This document shows, one piece after another, positions 1-8,461 of a DNA stretch of 40,114 nucleotides. The position numbers and the translations under genes were made by a program. The notes below the pieces were generated by a model. That model saw only the letters and a program-made list of their open reading frames with translations. It was not told where the DNA came from and did no database searches. The first letter of the stretch is position 1. Each line of letters begins with the position of its first letter. The DNA is from a virus: positions 1 to 40,114 of the IMG/VR virus record IMGVR_UViG_3300037041_001268; one strand, given 5' to 3'.

Positions 1-53
1 TGTGTTGATTTTTCGTACTGTGAAAGTACTGCGTCTAAAACATTTGTCGCCAT
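1..53 (-). CDS. 5' end of an unidentified gene, cut by the left window edge
   Basis: An ATG at 53-51 on the minus strand opens a frame that stays open to the window edge and reads MATNVLDAVLSQYEKST. It has no competing reading and lies just downstream of a sigma70-like promoter and of the terminator that closes the previous gene, so it is a separate unit with its own promoter. Only 17 residues are visible and I cannot identify the protein. A dedicated promoter behind a terminator suggests an abundant product such as a single-stranded-DNA-binding or capsid protein, but that is a guess. Confidence 0.6.
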   Translation of the reverse strand, partial: MATNVLDAVLSQYEKST

Positions 54-84
54 GTGTAAATAAAAATTAAAGGTTTATGTTAAA

Positions 85-113
85 ATTATAGTTGTATAAA
101 AAGTTATAGTCAA
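85..113 (-). promoter_or_regulatory. sigma70-like promoter for the truncated left-edge gene
   Basis: On the minus strand TTGACT (113-108) is followed after exactly 17 bases by TATAAT (90-85), about 32 bases before the ATG at 53. The same stretch also contains TAATTTTA, close to the Bacteroidota -7 consensus TAnnTTTG. It could therefore be read by a host sigma factor of either type. Confidence 0.55.
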
Positions 114-124
114 ATAGTGTCACC

Positions 125-165
125 AAAAAAAAAGTTAAGGTCGAAATTAATCGACCTTTTAACTT
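125..165 (-). terminator. rho-independent terminator after the Pro/Ala-rich protein gene
   Basis: Read on the minus strand, the arm TCGACC/GGTCGA extends into TTAACTT/AAGTTAA with a two-base bulge and a six-base loop, and is followed by a run of nine T. The stop codon of the upstream gene (166-164) lies at the base of the hairpin. Confidence 0.75.
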
Positions 166-850
166 ATGAATTATATCTATTTAGTAAAATATCGTCTTCA
201 TCTTCCATCGGTTCGTTGAATGTTTTCTCAATTTCAGATGGACTAAAGTTTTCTACTTCGTCTCTTGTTAAGACATATTCGTTCTTACCTGTCATTTCCA
301 TTTCGTCTTCTTTATCTTTAAAGAAGTCCGCCAAGTTTTGTTTGAATGGTCCTGAATCTAACGAACGTAGTTCTAATTTCTCCTGTGCCGTTTTAGGTCT
401 GTATTTCTCAAACTTAACTTCTAAACTGTCTATTTTGGAAACTAAATTATCCATTTCAGATAATTTATCTTCCATAGTTTTAATTTGATTAAACAAGTTT
501 TCAAAGTATTCCTCTTGTTTGTCCGCCATAGTTTTTTGTGAGTCAACTAAATCGGTAATATCTAATTCCTCAACTTCTCCTTCACCTTCAGCACCAATTT
601 CCTCAACGTCAGGATCCGTAGCAACATCAACAGGTGTTGCTTCAGGTTCAGGTGCCGCTGGTGGTGCAGGAGCTGCAGGGTCTGCAGGTGCTTCACCCGG
701 AGGTGGTGGAATTGCTCCTGCTGCAGGATCTGCTGCGGGATCCAATGCTGGATCTGCTGGTGGTGGAGGTGGAACCTCTTGTTCAGAAATGTAATTGTTA
801 ATCGAATTATATCGTTTAATCTCGTTTAATATTTTTTCGTCTATACTCAT
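164..850 (-). CDS. Pro/Ala-rich acidic protein of unknown function
   Basis: A 228-residue protein I do not recognise. Residues 1-25 are a short amphipathic stretch containing ISEQE. Residues about 26-75 are a low-complexity Pro/Ala/Asp/Glu linker with runs such as PPPPP and DPAADPAA. Residues about 100-150 are a heptad-rich segment likely to form a coiled coil, and the C-terminus is very acidic. The linker plus coiled coil would suit a structural, scaffold-like or capsid-internal protein, but nothing identifies it. It starts one base after the stop of the 74-residue gene and ends in a strong terminator, so the two form a small operon. The DNA of the linker is much more GC-rich than its surroundings because of the GCA/GGA/CCT codons. 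Confidence 0.85.
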   Translation of the reverse strand: MSIDEKILNEIKRYNSINNYISEQEVPPPPPADPALDPAADPAAGAIPPPPGEAPADPAAPAPPAAPEPEATPVDVATDPDVEEIGAEGEGEVEELDITDLVDSQKTMADKQEEYFENLFNQIKTMEDKLSEMDNLVSKIDSLEVKFEKYRPKTAQEKLELRSLDSGPFKQNLADFFKDKEDEMEMTGKNEYVLTRDEVENFSPSEIEKTFNEPMEDEDDILLNRYNS

Positions 851-851
851 C

Positions 852-1076
852 TTATCCGTTAAGTAATGTTTTTATACCTTTATTGGTTTCAACTTGAACT
901 TTTTTGAAGGTTCTCATAGTGTTATCAACTCTTTCAATTAAGCCGTCTTTCATTCGTACAGTATAACAATCTCCTGTGTCTAAATCACAAACTTGTTTAG
1001 TACCATCACCCATATCTTTTTCAGAAACTCTTGTGTTTTTACCCAAGTAGTTATCTAATAATAGTTTTGTATTCAT
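852..1076 (-). CDS. small hypothetical protein (74 residues)
   Basis: Unrecognised small protein with no membrane segment. It contains two Cys (CDLDTGDC) and a basic C-terminal half. It begins 12 bases after the phage start-site motif TATTTATAA and is followed after one base by the Pro/Ala-rich protein gene, so they are probably co-transcribed. I see no catalytic motif. The good start-site motif and tight packing argue that it is a real gene. Confidence 0.7.
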   Translation of the reverse strand: MNTKLLLDNYLGKNTRVSEKDMGDGTKQVCDLDTGDCYTVRMKDGLIERVDNTMRTFKKVQVETNKGIKTLLNG

Positions 1077-1088
1077 AGTTGTCTTTTA

Positions 1089-1097
1089 TTATAAATA
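1089..1097 (-). promoter_or_regulatory. phage start-site motif TATTTATAA
   Basis: Minus-strand TATTTATAA, preceded by GA, ends 12 bases before the ATG of the 74-residue gene. It is one of a dozen or so copies at the same position before genes in this window and sits immediately after the stop codon of the 2349-residue baseplate gene. Confidence 0.6.
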
Positions 1098-4000
1098 TCA
1101 ATTAATTTTAAAAGTTTGGACACTTTGATAAACTTGTGATGCCTTTGCGAATTCTTGCTCAACCAATTTCCTATCTGATTCAATCATAGTGTCATAAACG
1201 TTAGGGGGTTGTCCTATTGGGTAATTAAGAATATATTGTTTAGCGGTAGCTTGTAATGAAGTTAATCCTGATTTAAGATCTGAATTTAAATTAGGGAGAA
1301 TGTCTTTTATTCTAAAAAATGCAAATTCAATAAAACTTTCAAATGATCTAAAGCTAGCAACAGGTAAATTATTATCTGTACCTCTTTTCACACAATAAAA
1401 TTTGTTGGTAACATAGTTAGTAAATGACGGTCCGTACACTTCTTTTAAGTTTACAGTTGAATAGTTATTTTCGTATCCAGTAATCTTAGAGTTATTACCT
1501 GTATCAACATAAATGAAATCAAACATTAACTCAGTGTACGTTTGGAATGTTTGTCCCGTTACCGGTCCAACATTAAGATTTGTTAATACTTTAACAATTG
1601 TATCAAATAATTCTTTGGTTGTTTTAGATGTCGCGGTAGGAACCTCAATCGCGGTGTATTGTGAATATCTAGGATTCAAATTAGTTTGACAATCTTGTGA
1701 TTTTGTAAGAGTTTCTTGTGCTTGTAAATTAGCTATAACGTTATTTTTTTGGAATAGTATATTATCGGAACCTTCTCTTAATTTTTGTTCTCTTTCTTGA
1801 ATCTTGGTATTAATTGTTGATAATATCTTAACATTTAATGTTTGTATAAAATTATCTATTCTTGGTAAACTATAGAATGGTTGTCTCGTACCCTCAAAAT
1901 GCGTTTCAAATCCACTTTCATTAACACTATGTGAAACTTTTGTGATCATATAAGGACCTGAGAACATAGGAATGTTTCTGATGTTGAAATACATCATGGG
2001 TTGTATTAGGGCATTACCCATCATATCCACGCTACAAGTATAACTTCTATTTTTATATAGGTTATATAATGAAACTGATTGTGTTGTTGATCTTCTGTTT
2101 TGACCTAAGTTTGCCATTTGATTTAACATCTCAAGTGATTCAGATGTTGGTTTACCCGGATCTTGAGCAACACTAAATGATTTAAATATTTGTTGGTTTT
2201 GTCTTGTCATGTCAACATTAAAACCAACTACCTTATTTGATTTCGACCAATCTTGTTTATCAATTTGATTTTCAATTAGGGGGTTATCACTAGCTCTTCT
2301 TAGATCAAACGCATCATCACGATATCTGTAATCAATATTATCTTTCATATCCAAGTGTTCACTTGGTTTGTTAGCATAGTAACAAAGAAACTTGGGTGAA
2401 CTATTTCTGTAATCCACATTTAAGAATGTTCCAAATAACATATTACCAAATTCTAAACTACCGTCAGGTCTTGGTGTTGGGTTCTTTTGTGCGTCTTGTA
2501 CATTATAGAAATTAACATACGCCGGTAACATGAAGTGTTGGAAGTTGTTTTGTACTAATATGGTAGTAACCATGTCTAATAAAGTATTCTTATAATTGGC
2601 TCCGTCGATGAGGTCCATAATCTCAAAAATGTCAACCAACACTTTATCTCCAACATTTCGACTAGCCCTATCTACCAATAACACATCTTCAAATAATGTT
2701 TTACTTTCAAAATCAAAACCTGCAATCCAACTATCGTTAAGTGCTTTAAACGTTTCCCATAGTTCGGTTCTTGTTTGTTCGGTAAAACCAGCTTCTAAGT
2801 CTGCTCTATTTTGTGAATTATCTTCTTCGACAAACACATTAGGTAATTGTTTTCTTACTGCTGGTAACATAACGTTTATAACGTTATTAATATAGTTGTC
2901 TGATTCTATAATATAGTCATCCATTAAACCATAAAAACTCGTGTAATTTAAATTAGGGTTAGCTAATTTTTGAGTTGCATATATCTTAATCAACGGGGCA
3001 AAATCTTGGACGTTTTTTTCATTAAATAAAACATTTAGATCGACAAAGAAGTCTGTTATATAAGAACCACTATCTTTGTATGCCAATTCAGGAATACTTG
3101 ATTTACCAACATAGTATTCGAGAGCTTCCCATGATTTCGGGTTTTGTTGTTTAGATTGAGCTAAAGTAACACCACCACCTTGTGTTGGTAATGATCCTTG
3201 AAAATATGGTCCGTATATAATTGGGTCCTCAATAAATCTAGTTGAGAATGTATAGAACAACCTTTTATCAAAGTCCGATGGATTACCATATTTGAATACC
3301 ACATCATAATTCATAAATGATGTTAATATATTTTGGAATGTTTCATTTTGATTGGTTATCAAACTTGAAAGTTTTGTTTCTGGTGATGTACCAGTTGGAA
3401 CTTTCGCTTTGAACAATTGTCTCGCTAAGGTTTGGAAGTTTTTAAATGTCTGCTCACTAACTTCATTTGCGTTGGTTTCAGCTTCAGTTGTATTTAAGTT
3501 ACTTGCGGTTTGTGACGATGGTAAGGTATCAATAAAATCGTAAATTGATCTACTGAAATTCAAAAACTCAGACTCAAAATAATCTAATGTTTTGGTATTA
3601 AACGTTGTAAATAATTCTTGGAAATCGGTATAATCATTTTTATCTCCACTTATAATGAAGTTTTGTTGATCCTTTTGTTCGTTAAGTATTTTCTTAAGAT
3701 ATGTTTCAGGATCATTTTTAATTACTTTCGAATTGTCAAACCAACCGTATTGAGGTGCATTCCAAAATAATCTGACAGAACCATTAAACATTGCTTCGTT
3801 ACCAGAAAGTTCGGTACGCATAACACCATTCTTAAATGCTTCATCTTTTGTCTGATTTATATTCGTACCAAAAGACGGCATTACATAACAAAAACTTGGC
3901 TCTGTTGATGACGACACCGCAACTGACCATGGGGAAACTCTCATCGTTCTTGCAGGATTTGATGGGTCAAAACCTGGTGTTTCATAAATGGTTGAGTTTT

Positions 4001-7000
4001 GTGTATTCATCATCAATAACTTACCACTATCTATATTGTTTTGTATTGATACAGATGGTATACCTTGTATATAACTGTTTTGTACAACGAAAGCCGATAT
4101 TGTGTTTGGTGTTTGACCTGTATTAATAATGTAAAGTCCAATACCACCAGTTGTACCCGATATTTGATTTTGTATAATGACATTCCCGTTTAATAAAGGA
4201 CCATTTATAATTGATCCATTTACCAAAACATTATTATCAATAGAATTAACTTGTAGTGGTGGATTTAATGATTTGAAATTAGATGTGAATCCGGAGGAAT
4301 TACTGACTTTGTATAATCCATTTTGATTTGTTTGACCTGTAATTTGATTAGTGATTGATAGTGATGATGGAAATGATGATCCTGATAATATTAAACCATT
4401 CGACAAAGCGGCTAAATTAACATTAGACATTTGAGCGAAACTACCGATTGTAAAGTTAAGAGGTATCGTAGTCGAAAGGGTTGGGGTTGTTGTATAAACA
4501 CCAGTACTCCCAGAGGCACCTGCAATTTGACCTGTTACCACTAAGTTAACACTTATGGATGGAATTGTGATTGTAGTACCAACCTGTAATAGATTATTAG
4601 TGATTGAATTTATGATTACGGTCGATCCGTTTCCACTACAAACACCTGTCACTTCAAAAACCGTAGTATTACCTGTCACTTCTTTTATTTCGCAAAGACC
4701 TCCCGTTTGAGTTTTACCACTAAACAATTTTAAACCTTGTAAGAAGACATTAAAGTCATCAACTAACTGAGGATAAAACCCTGTGTTGATATCGGTAAAT
4801 GGTTGTGTTCCTGTTGTGGTATCTAATACTAAATTTCTTGGTGTTCCATCAATTACCAAATTGTAATTCTTAGTTGCTGCCGAGTTAGCGGGGTCCCAAT
4901 TTTCTAAATAATTAAAGTCTTTCCAAACACTATCAAGGTAATCTACACCGGTGTCTCTATATGTTTTATATCTATTCCAAATTGATCCGTATTTTAATAT
5001 CCAAGCATAAGGTAACTTATGAACCGCCCCGAATTTTTTCATCGTCGCCAAAATGTAACTCAAATCCGTTGTGGATTCACCATTTTTGGTAACATATTTT
5101 TCTCTTAAAGTTGCTAAAGGTAAACTATTCAAGAATAGGTACGCAGCAGTTTTATACGGATATGGATCGTTTTGTTTGTATCTAAAATTAAACACACCCT
5201 GTTGTACCGCATTAATAAAATACGGTGTATTCAACATCGATGTGGTTTGTGTTTCGGTTAAGTGATTTGTATAACCAGTATATTTTAAATTACCCTCAGT
5301 AACTAATTGGTTTTTATATGTTCTTGTATTATAAAAAGTTTTTAAGTTTGTAGTATCAGGAGTTACTGATAAGTTTTCAAAGTTAAAATAAGTGTAGGGT
5401 CTCTTCGTAGTTTCGTTATCATCGTTTTCGAAATTGGTTACCGTCTTGTGAGTATCATTATATTCTAAAACGTCTTTGGTATCAAAGGCTTCATTTGCAT
5501 TATTTAGACTTTTACCATTTGCTAAATTATCTCTATCCCATTTCAAATTTGTAATTGGGTAAACATCGGTAAAGTCAAAAGTATTACTACTAGATGATGA
5601 AGTTAAGTATTTCTCTAAGTTCGTAAGGTTTCTTGGGTTAGATAAAGAAACATTTGGTTGTGATTTTGTAGAACTTAAGATGTCAGAATTATATACGACA
5701 TTTGGGGTTTCCACATCATTTCTAATATATGGTGTTACAAATGTACCTTTGATAAAAGTTTGCCAACTATCTCCTTGTCCTTGATTAGATATGTGTCTTA
5801 AGAATGGTAAATAATTATTACTATCTAAAAGATATTCTTTAATTTTTTTTGTTAGGAATGGGTTGTCTACACCCAAACTTTTAATTATGTTTACAGCTTC
5901 ATCATCACCTTCGGCTTCATATATTGATAAATCATAACCAGATGTTCTATTGAACTTACTATAATATGAATTCAACATGAGTCTTTCGTATATTTCAAAA
6001 AAGTATTTTGATTCTTCTTTGTTTTGGAATACTTCGTTTGTTACGGGGAACTCGATTGCGTTTAATGTTGCTCTTGATGGTTGGTTATCTAATTCGTTAA
6101 ATTCTGCACCAACCTTATCATCAGTTTTTGTACGTTCAGTATATCCTTTGATAAATTGTTCCACAAACTCCACCTCAGGCCAAATTTCAGGACTATAAGC
6201 CCTATATGATGATGCAACATTTTGTGCTCCAGGATAAATTAATTCAAATTTTTCTTTACCATCATCACCTACAGTTTCTTGGATAACTTGAGGCCAAGGA
6301 TATATTGGTTCATTATTTTGTGTTGAGGATTTTATATCGACACTTGGTGCTGTTGTTTGATTACCAAATATTGCGGCTCGTCTATAATCATTTTCTCTTT
6401 GTTCCCAAGCCTTCTTATGAACATCATCTAACAATCTCAAAAATGCTTCACCCTGACAATAGAATACTGCCAAAATATTTCTAACCGAAGGAACAAACCC
6501 AAGACCTCCACTACCTCTAGCATTAAACTTTTGAGCTAAACTTGTAGTGATTTGTTGTTCTATTTTGGTCCTTAAAGTGGCCGCTTGTTTAGACATACCA
6601 TCAGTTATCTCCATAAAAGATTTTAAACCTTCGAAATAGTTATATGTAAAGTTATTAGCAATAAAGGATATTTGTGATGTTAGTAAAAAATTAGTGTAAG
6701 CGATATCAACTTTTGTCTGTGCGGTAGTTGGTGTTCCAGCTGGTGATAATTGTCCTTTTGGTGAGTTTTCTTGGGCTTGGAATGTTTTAATTATATCAAC
6801 ATCATCCGGTTTAATAGAAACTCTAAAGGTTCCTGTTGTAATATCAAATGGGATTTGTGTTTGTTCGGTAATGTTACCGATAGTATAACTACCACCAACA
6901 CCAAAAACCTTATTTTCATTTAATCGAGCATTATATTCTTTAATAATACCATCTAACTCAGTAAGGGCCGTATCCCTTTTTTCGGGTGACAATTCTTTTT

Positions 7001-8147
7001 TATAGTCATAGACTTTTTGTCCACTCTTGAGTATTATCGGGTTTTTAATATCCATATAGGTATTAAACCATGATGTCGTAAATAAAAATACTTTTTGTTG
7101 GTATGATAACAACGTATTAGTATAGTCGGTCATAGTTGTCATCACACCCATATTTTCTTTGGTAAAGTCCGCTAAGACCTCATCAATAAATCTTTGTAAT
7201 CGATATTTTAATTGATTAAGAGTTATCTCAGGAAAATCGTCAGGTATTAATCCTTTTGATTTATAGTTAGAGTAAATCTCTTTCATCTTTTGGTAACCCC
7301 TACTTACAACTGTAGGTGATGTTGCTGTCGTTGCATTTGATGTTGTACCTTGTTCAACAGACACAGGTGCCTGAGTCACCGTATTGTTATACATGTGTGG
7401 TACCGCCATCAAGGCTCCAAAGTTTACATAAGATAACAACGTATATTTGTAACCGTAAAACTTCAAACTAATTATGAAGTTGTGAGATGACGGATCAAAC
7501 TTAGATGTAAATGATTGTAACATTATTGGGAACTTGATTGCTTTACCATAATAACCTTTTAATGTTAATGTAAATTGTGGGTATGGTAATTGAAAAAAAG
7601 CAGCATATGGTGAGTTGTTTCCGCCTTCAAATAATGCTCGACCTTTAACATCTTCAAGCTCAACCGTGATTACAGGTAAGAAGTCTAAACCAATTTGGAC
7701 GTTAATACTTCTCATTCCCAAGAACCCGTTGTCTACAGCACCAGGCGTACCATTAGAGTTAAGATTCTGTGTAATATAAAAATCATCAGATTTGTTTGGG
7801 TTTTTAACTGCCGTTAAATTAACTTGGTTAACACCCTTACCTTGAACACTATCCTTGCCTGTTATTTCATCTGACCATGCGGTATCCATGAAAGTTTTAT
7901 TACCAGGATTTAGGAAATTAATTTTTCCAACTGATATTGTCCTCTGTTGATCGTTCATAGCGGAACCAACCGCCAACTTAGTTCGAGGTAATACATTACA
8001 CTCAAGATTGGCATAATATACCAAATCTTCTTGTTTGACTAATCTTTCTTTTACATTACCATCTTGGTCTACTAACTTGTTTGGATCAATAAGGGTAATG
8101 TTGTCATAATCAAACTCAACTAAAATATTTTCCCCGTTATCTGCCAT
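1098..8147 (-). CDS. giant baseplate/tail hub-like structural protein (2349 residues)
   Basis: It is placed in the baseplate by position: it follows the gp53-like gene with an 11-base overlap and closes the tail block. Residues about 145-240 form a beta-rich domain (ALFEGGNNSPYAAFF, LTLKGYYGKA) of the kind found in tube and hub proteins. Residues about 1190-1345 hold repeated beta units of the type ITGQTNQNGLY. Residues about 2036-2090 (FSGPYMITKVSHSV, FETHFEGTR) resemble the tube-like domain of gp27/gpD-type hub proteins. The size is far above T4 hub proteins (gp27 is about 390 residues), so several functions may be fused. No enzymatic motif is obvious. The hub assignment is inference from short motifs and context, while the structural role is fairly secure. 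Confidence 0.6.
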   Translation of the reverse strand: MADNGENILVEFDYDNITLIDPNKLVDQDGNVKERLVKQEDLVYYANLECNVLPRTKLAVGSAMNDQQRTISVGKINFLNPGNKTFMDTAWSDEITGKDSVQGKGVNQVNLTAVKNPNKSDDFYITQNLNSNGTPGAVDNGFLGMRSINVQIGLDFLPVITVELEDVKGRALFEGGNNSPYAAFFQLPYPQFTLTLKGYYGKAIKFPIMLQSFTSKFDPSSHNFIISLKFYGYKYTLLSYVNFGALMAVPHMYNNTVTQAPVSVEQGTTSNATTATSPTVVSRGYQKMKEIYSNYKSKGLIPDDFPEITLNQLKYRLQRFIDEVLADFTKENMGVMTTMTDYTNTLLSYQQKVFLFTTSWFNTYMDIKNPIILKSGQKVYDYKKELSPEKRDTALTELDGIIKEYNARLNENKVFGVGGSYTIGNITEQTQIPFDITTGTFRVSIKPDDVDIIKTFQAQENSPKGQLSPAGTPTTAQTKVDIAYTNFLLTSQISFIANNFTYNYFEGLKSFMEITDGMSKQAATLRTKIEQQITTSLAQKFNARGSGGLGFVPSVRNILAVFYCQGEAFLRLLDDVHKKAWEQRENDYRRAAIFGNQTTAPSVDIKSSTQNNEPIYPWPQVIQETVGDDGKEKFELIYPGAQNVASSYRAYSPEIWPEVEFVEQFIKGYTERTKTDDKVGAEFNELDNQPSRATLNAIEFPVTNEVFQNKEESKYFFEIYERLMLNSYYSKFNRTSGYDLSIYEAEGDDEAVNIIKSLGVDNPFLTKKIKEYLLDSNNYLPFLRHISNQGQGDSWQTFIKGTFVTPYIRNDVETPNVVYNSDILSSTKSQPNVSLSNPRNLTNLEKYLTSSSSSNTFDFTDVYPITNLKWDRDNLANGKSLNNANEAFDTKDVLEYNDTHKTVTNFENDDNETTKRPYTYFNFENLSVTPDTTNLKTFYNTRTYKNQLVTEGNLKYTGYTNHLTETQTTSMLNTPYFINAVQQGVFNFRYKQNDPYPYKTAAYLFLNSLPLATLREKYVTKNGESTTDLSYILATMKKFGAVHKLPYAWILKYGSIWNRYKTYRDTGVDYLDSVWKDFNYLENWDPANSAATKNYNLVIDGTPRNLVLDTTTGTQPFTDINTGFYPQLVDDFNVFLQGLKLFSGKTQTGGLCEIKEVTGNTTVFEVTGVCSGNGSTVIINSITNNLLQVGTTITIPSISVNLVVTGQIAGASGSTGVYTTTPTLSTTIPLNFTIGSFAQMSNVNLAALSNGLILSGSSFPSSLSITNQITGQTNQNGLYKVSNSSGFTSNFKSLNPPLQVNSIDNNVLVNGSIINGPLLNGNVIIQNQISGTTGGIGLYIINTGQTPNTISAFVVQNSYIQGIPSVSIQNNIDSGKLLMMNTQNSTIYETPGFDPSNPARTMRVSPWSVAVSSSTEPSFCYVMPSFGTNINQTKDEAFKNGVMRTELSGNEAMFNGSVRLFWNAPQYGWFDNSKVIKNDPETYLKKILNEQKDQQNFIISGDKNDYTDFQELFTTFNTKTLDYFESEFLNFSRSIYDFIDTLPSSQTASNLNTTEAETNANEVSEQTFKNFQTLARQLFKAKVPTGTSPETKLSSLITNQNETFQNILTSFMNYDVVFKYGNPSDFDKRLFYTFSTRFIEDPIIYGPYFQGSLPTQGGGVTLAQSKQQNPKSWEALEYYVGKSSIPELAYKDSGSYITDFFVDLNVLFNEKNVQDFAPLIKIYATQKLANPNLNYTSFYGLMDDYIIESDNYINNVINVMLPAVRKQLPNVFVEEDNSQNRADLEAGFTEQTRTELWETFKALNDSWIAGFDFESKTLFEDVLLVDRASRNVGDKVLVDIFEIMDLIDGANYKNTLLDMVTTILVQNNFQHFMLPAYVNFYNVQDAQKNPTPRPDGSLEFGNMLFGTFLNVDYRNSSPKFLCYYANKPSEHLDMKDNIDYRYRDDAFDLRRASDNPLIENQIDKQDWSKSNKVVGFNVDMTRQNQQIFKSFSVAQDPGKPTSESLEMLNQMANLGQNRRSTTQSVSLYNLYKNRSYTCSVDMMGNALIQPMMYFNIRNIPMFSGPYMITKVSHSVNESGFETHFEGTRQPFYSLPRIDNFIQTLNVKILSTINTKIQEREQKLREGSDNILFQKNNVIANLQAQETLTKSQDCQTNLNPRYSQYTAIEVPTATSKTTKELFDTIVKVLTNLNVGPVTGQTFQTYTELMFDFIYVDTGNNSKITGYENNYSTVNLKEVYGPSFTNYVTNKFYCVKRGTDNNLPVASFRSFESFIEFAFFRIKDILPNLNSDLKSGLTSLQATAKQYILNYPIGQPPNVYDTMIESDRKLVEQEFAKASQVYQSVQTFKIN
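4100..4560 (-). repeat. degenerate beta-strand repeats within the giant baseplate protein
   Basis: Three units share the pattern I-x-G-x-(S/T)-x-x-x-G-(L/V)-Y: IAGASGSTGVY, ITGQTNQNGLY and ISGTTGGIGLY, spaced roughly 60 residues apart and separated by Ser/Asn/Leu-rich strands. Such units are common in phage fibres and decorating domains. Here they form an insertion in an otherwise hub-like protein. Confidence 0.5.
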
Positions 8148-8460
8148 AGTAGAAGTAGTAATTGTCTAATGAATTTTTATAATCTTGTAATGAAGCTACT
8201 AACGGAAATGGAATAGTCAATACAGCACCATCAGGTATTGAGAATTCATCACCTGTATATTGGGGATTTGCCTGTAAAATTAACCAACCAAAGTATGGGG
8301 TTCCGTAAAATTGTTGTGATGTTTTATCCAATCGTGATTGACCAACTTTATAAATAAAGTTTTTATCTGAAGTTTTAGTTGGTAACGCAACACCAGGTAC
8401 AACAGTCTGTTGTCCGTTAAGTAAAAAGTCCGTATATCTATTCCAATATTGTAATGCCAT
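8137..8460 (-). CDS. gp53-like / LysM-like baseplate wedge protein
   Basis: A 107-residue protein with a LysM-like core at about 35-90. IYKVGQSRLDKTSQQFYGTP is followed by WLILQANPQ and a terminal IPDGAVLTIP strand, the layout of T4 gp53 and tail protein X, in which a YGxxxxxWxIxxAN helix and an IPxGxxLxIP strand are typical. T4 gp53 joins wedges into the baseplate ring. The gene starts one base after the stop of the 1692-residue baseplate gene, and its last 11 bases contain the start of the next baseplate gene, so translation of the three is probably coupled. The T4 protein is longer (about 196 residues), so this may be only the core domain. Confidence 0.65.
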   Translation of the reverse strand: MALQYWNRYTDFLLNGQQTVVPGVALPTKTSDKNFIYKVGQSRLDKTSQQFYGTPYFGWLILQANPQYTGDEFSIPDGAVLTIPFPLVASLQDYKNSLDNYYFYYGR

Positions 8461-8461
8461 T

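Noticed and set aside
117-794. Open plus-strand frames opposite the Pro/Ala-rich gene
   Set aside because: They are the mirror image of its codon bias (Ser/Gly/Ala runs) and have no start signal; the minus-strand gene has a motif and terminator.
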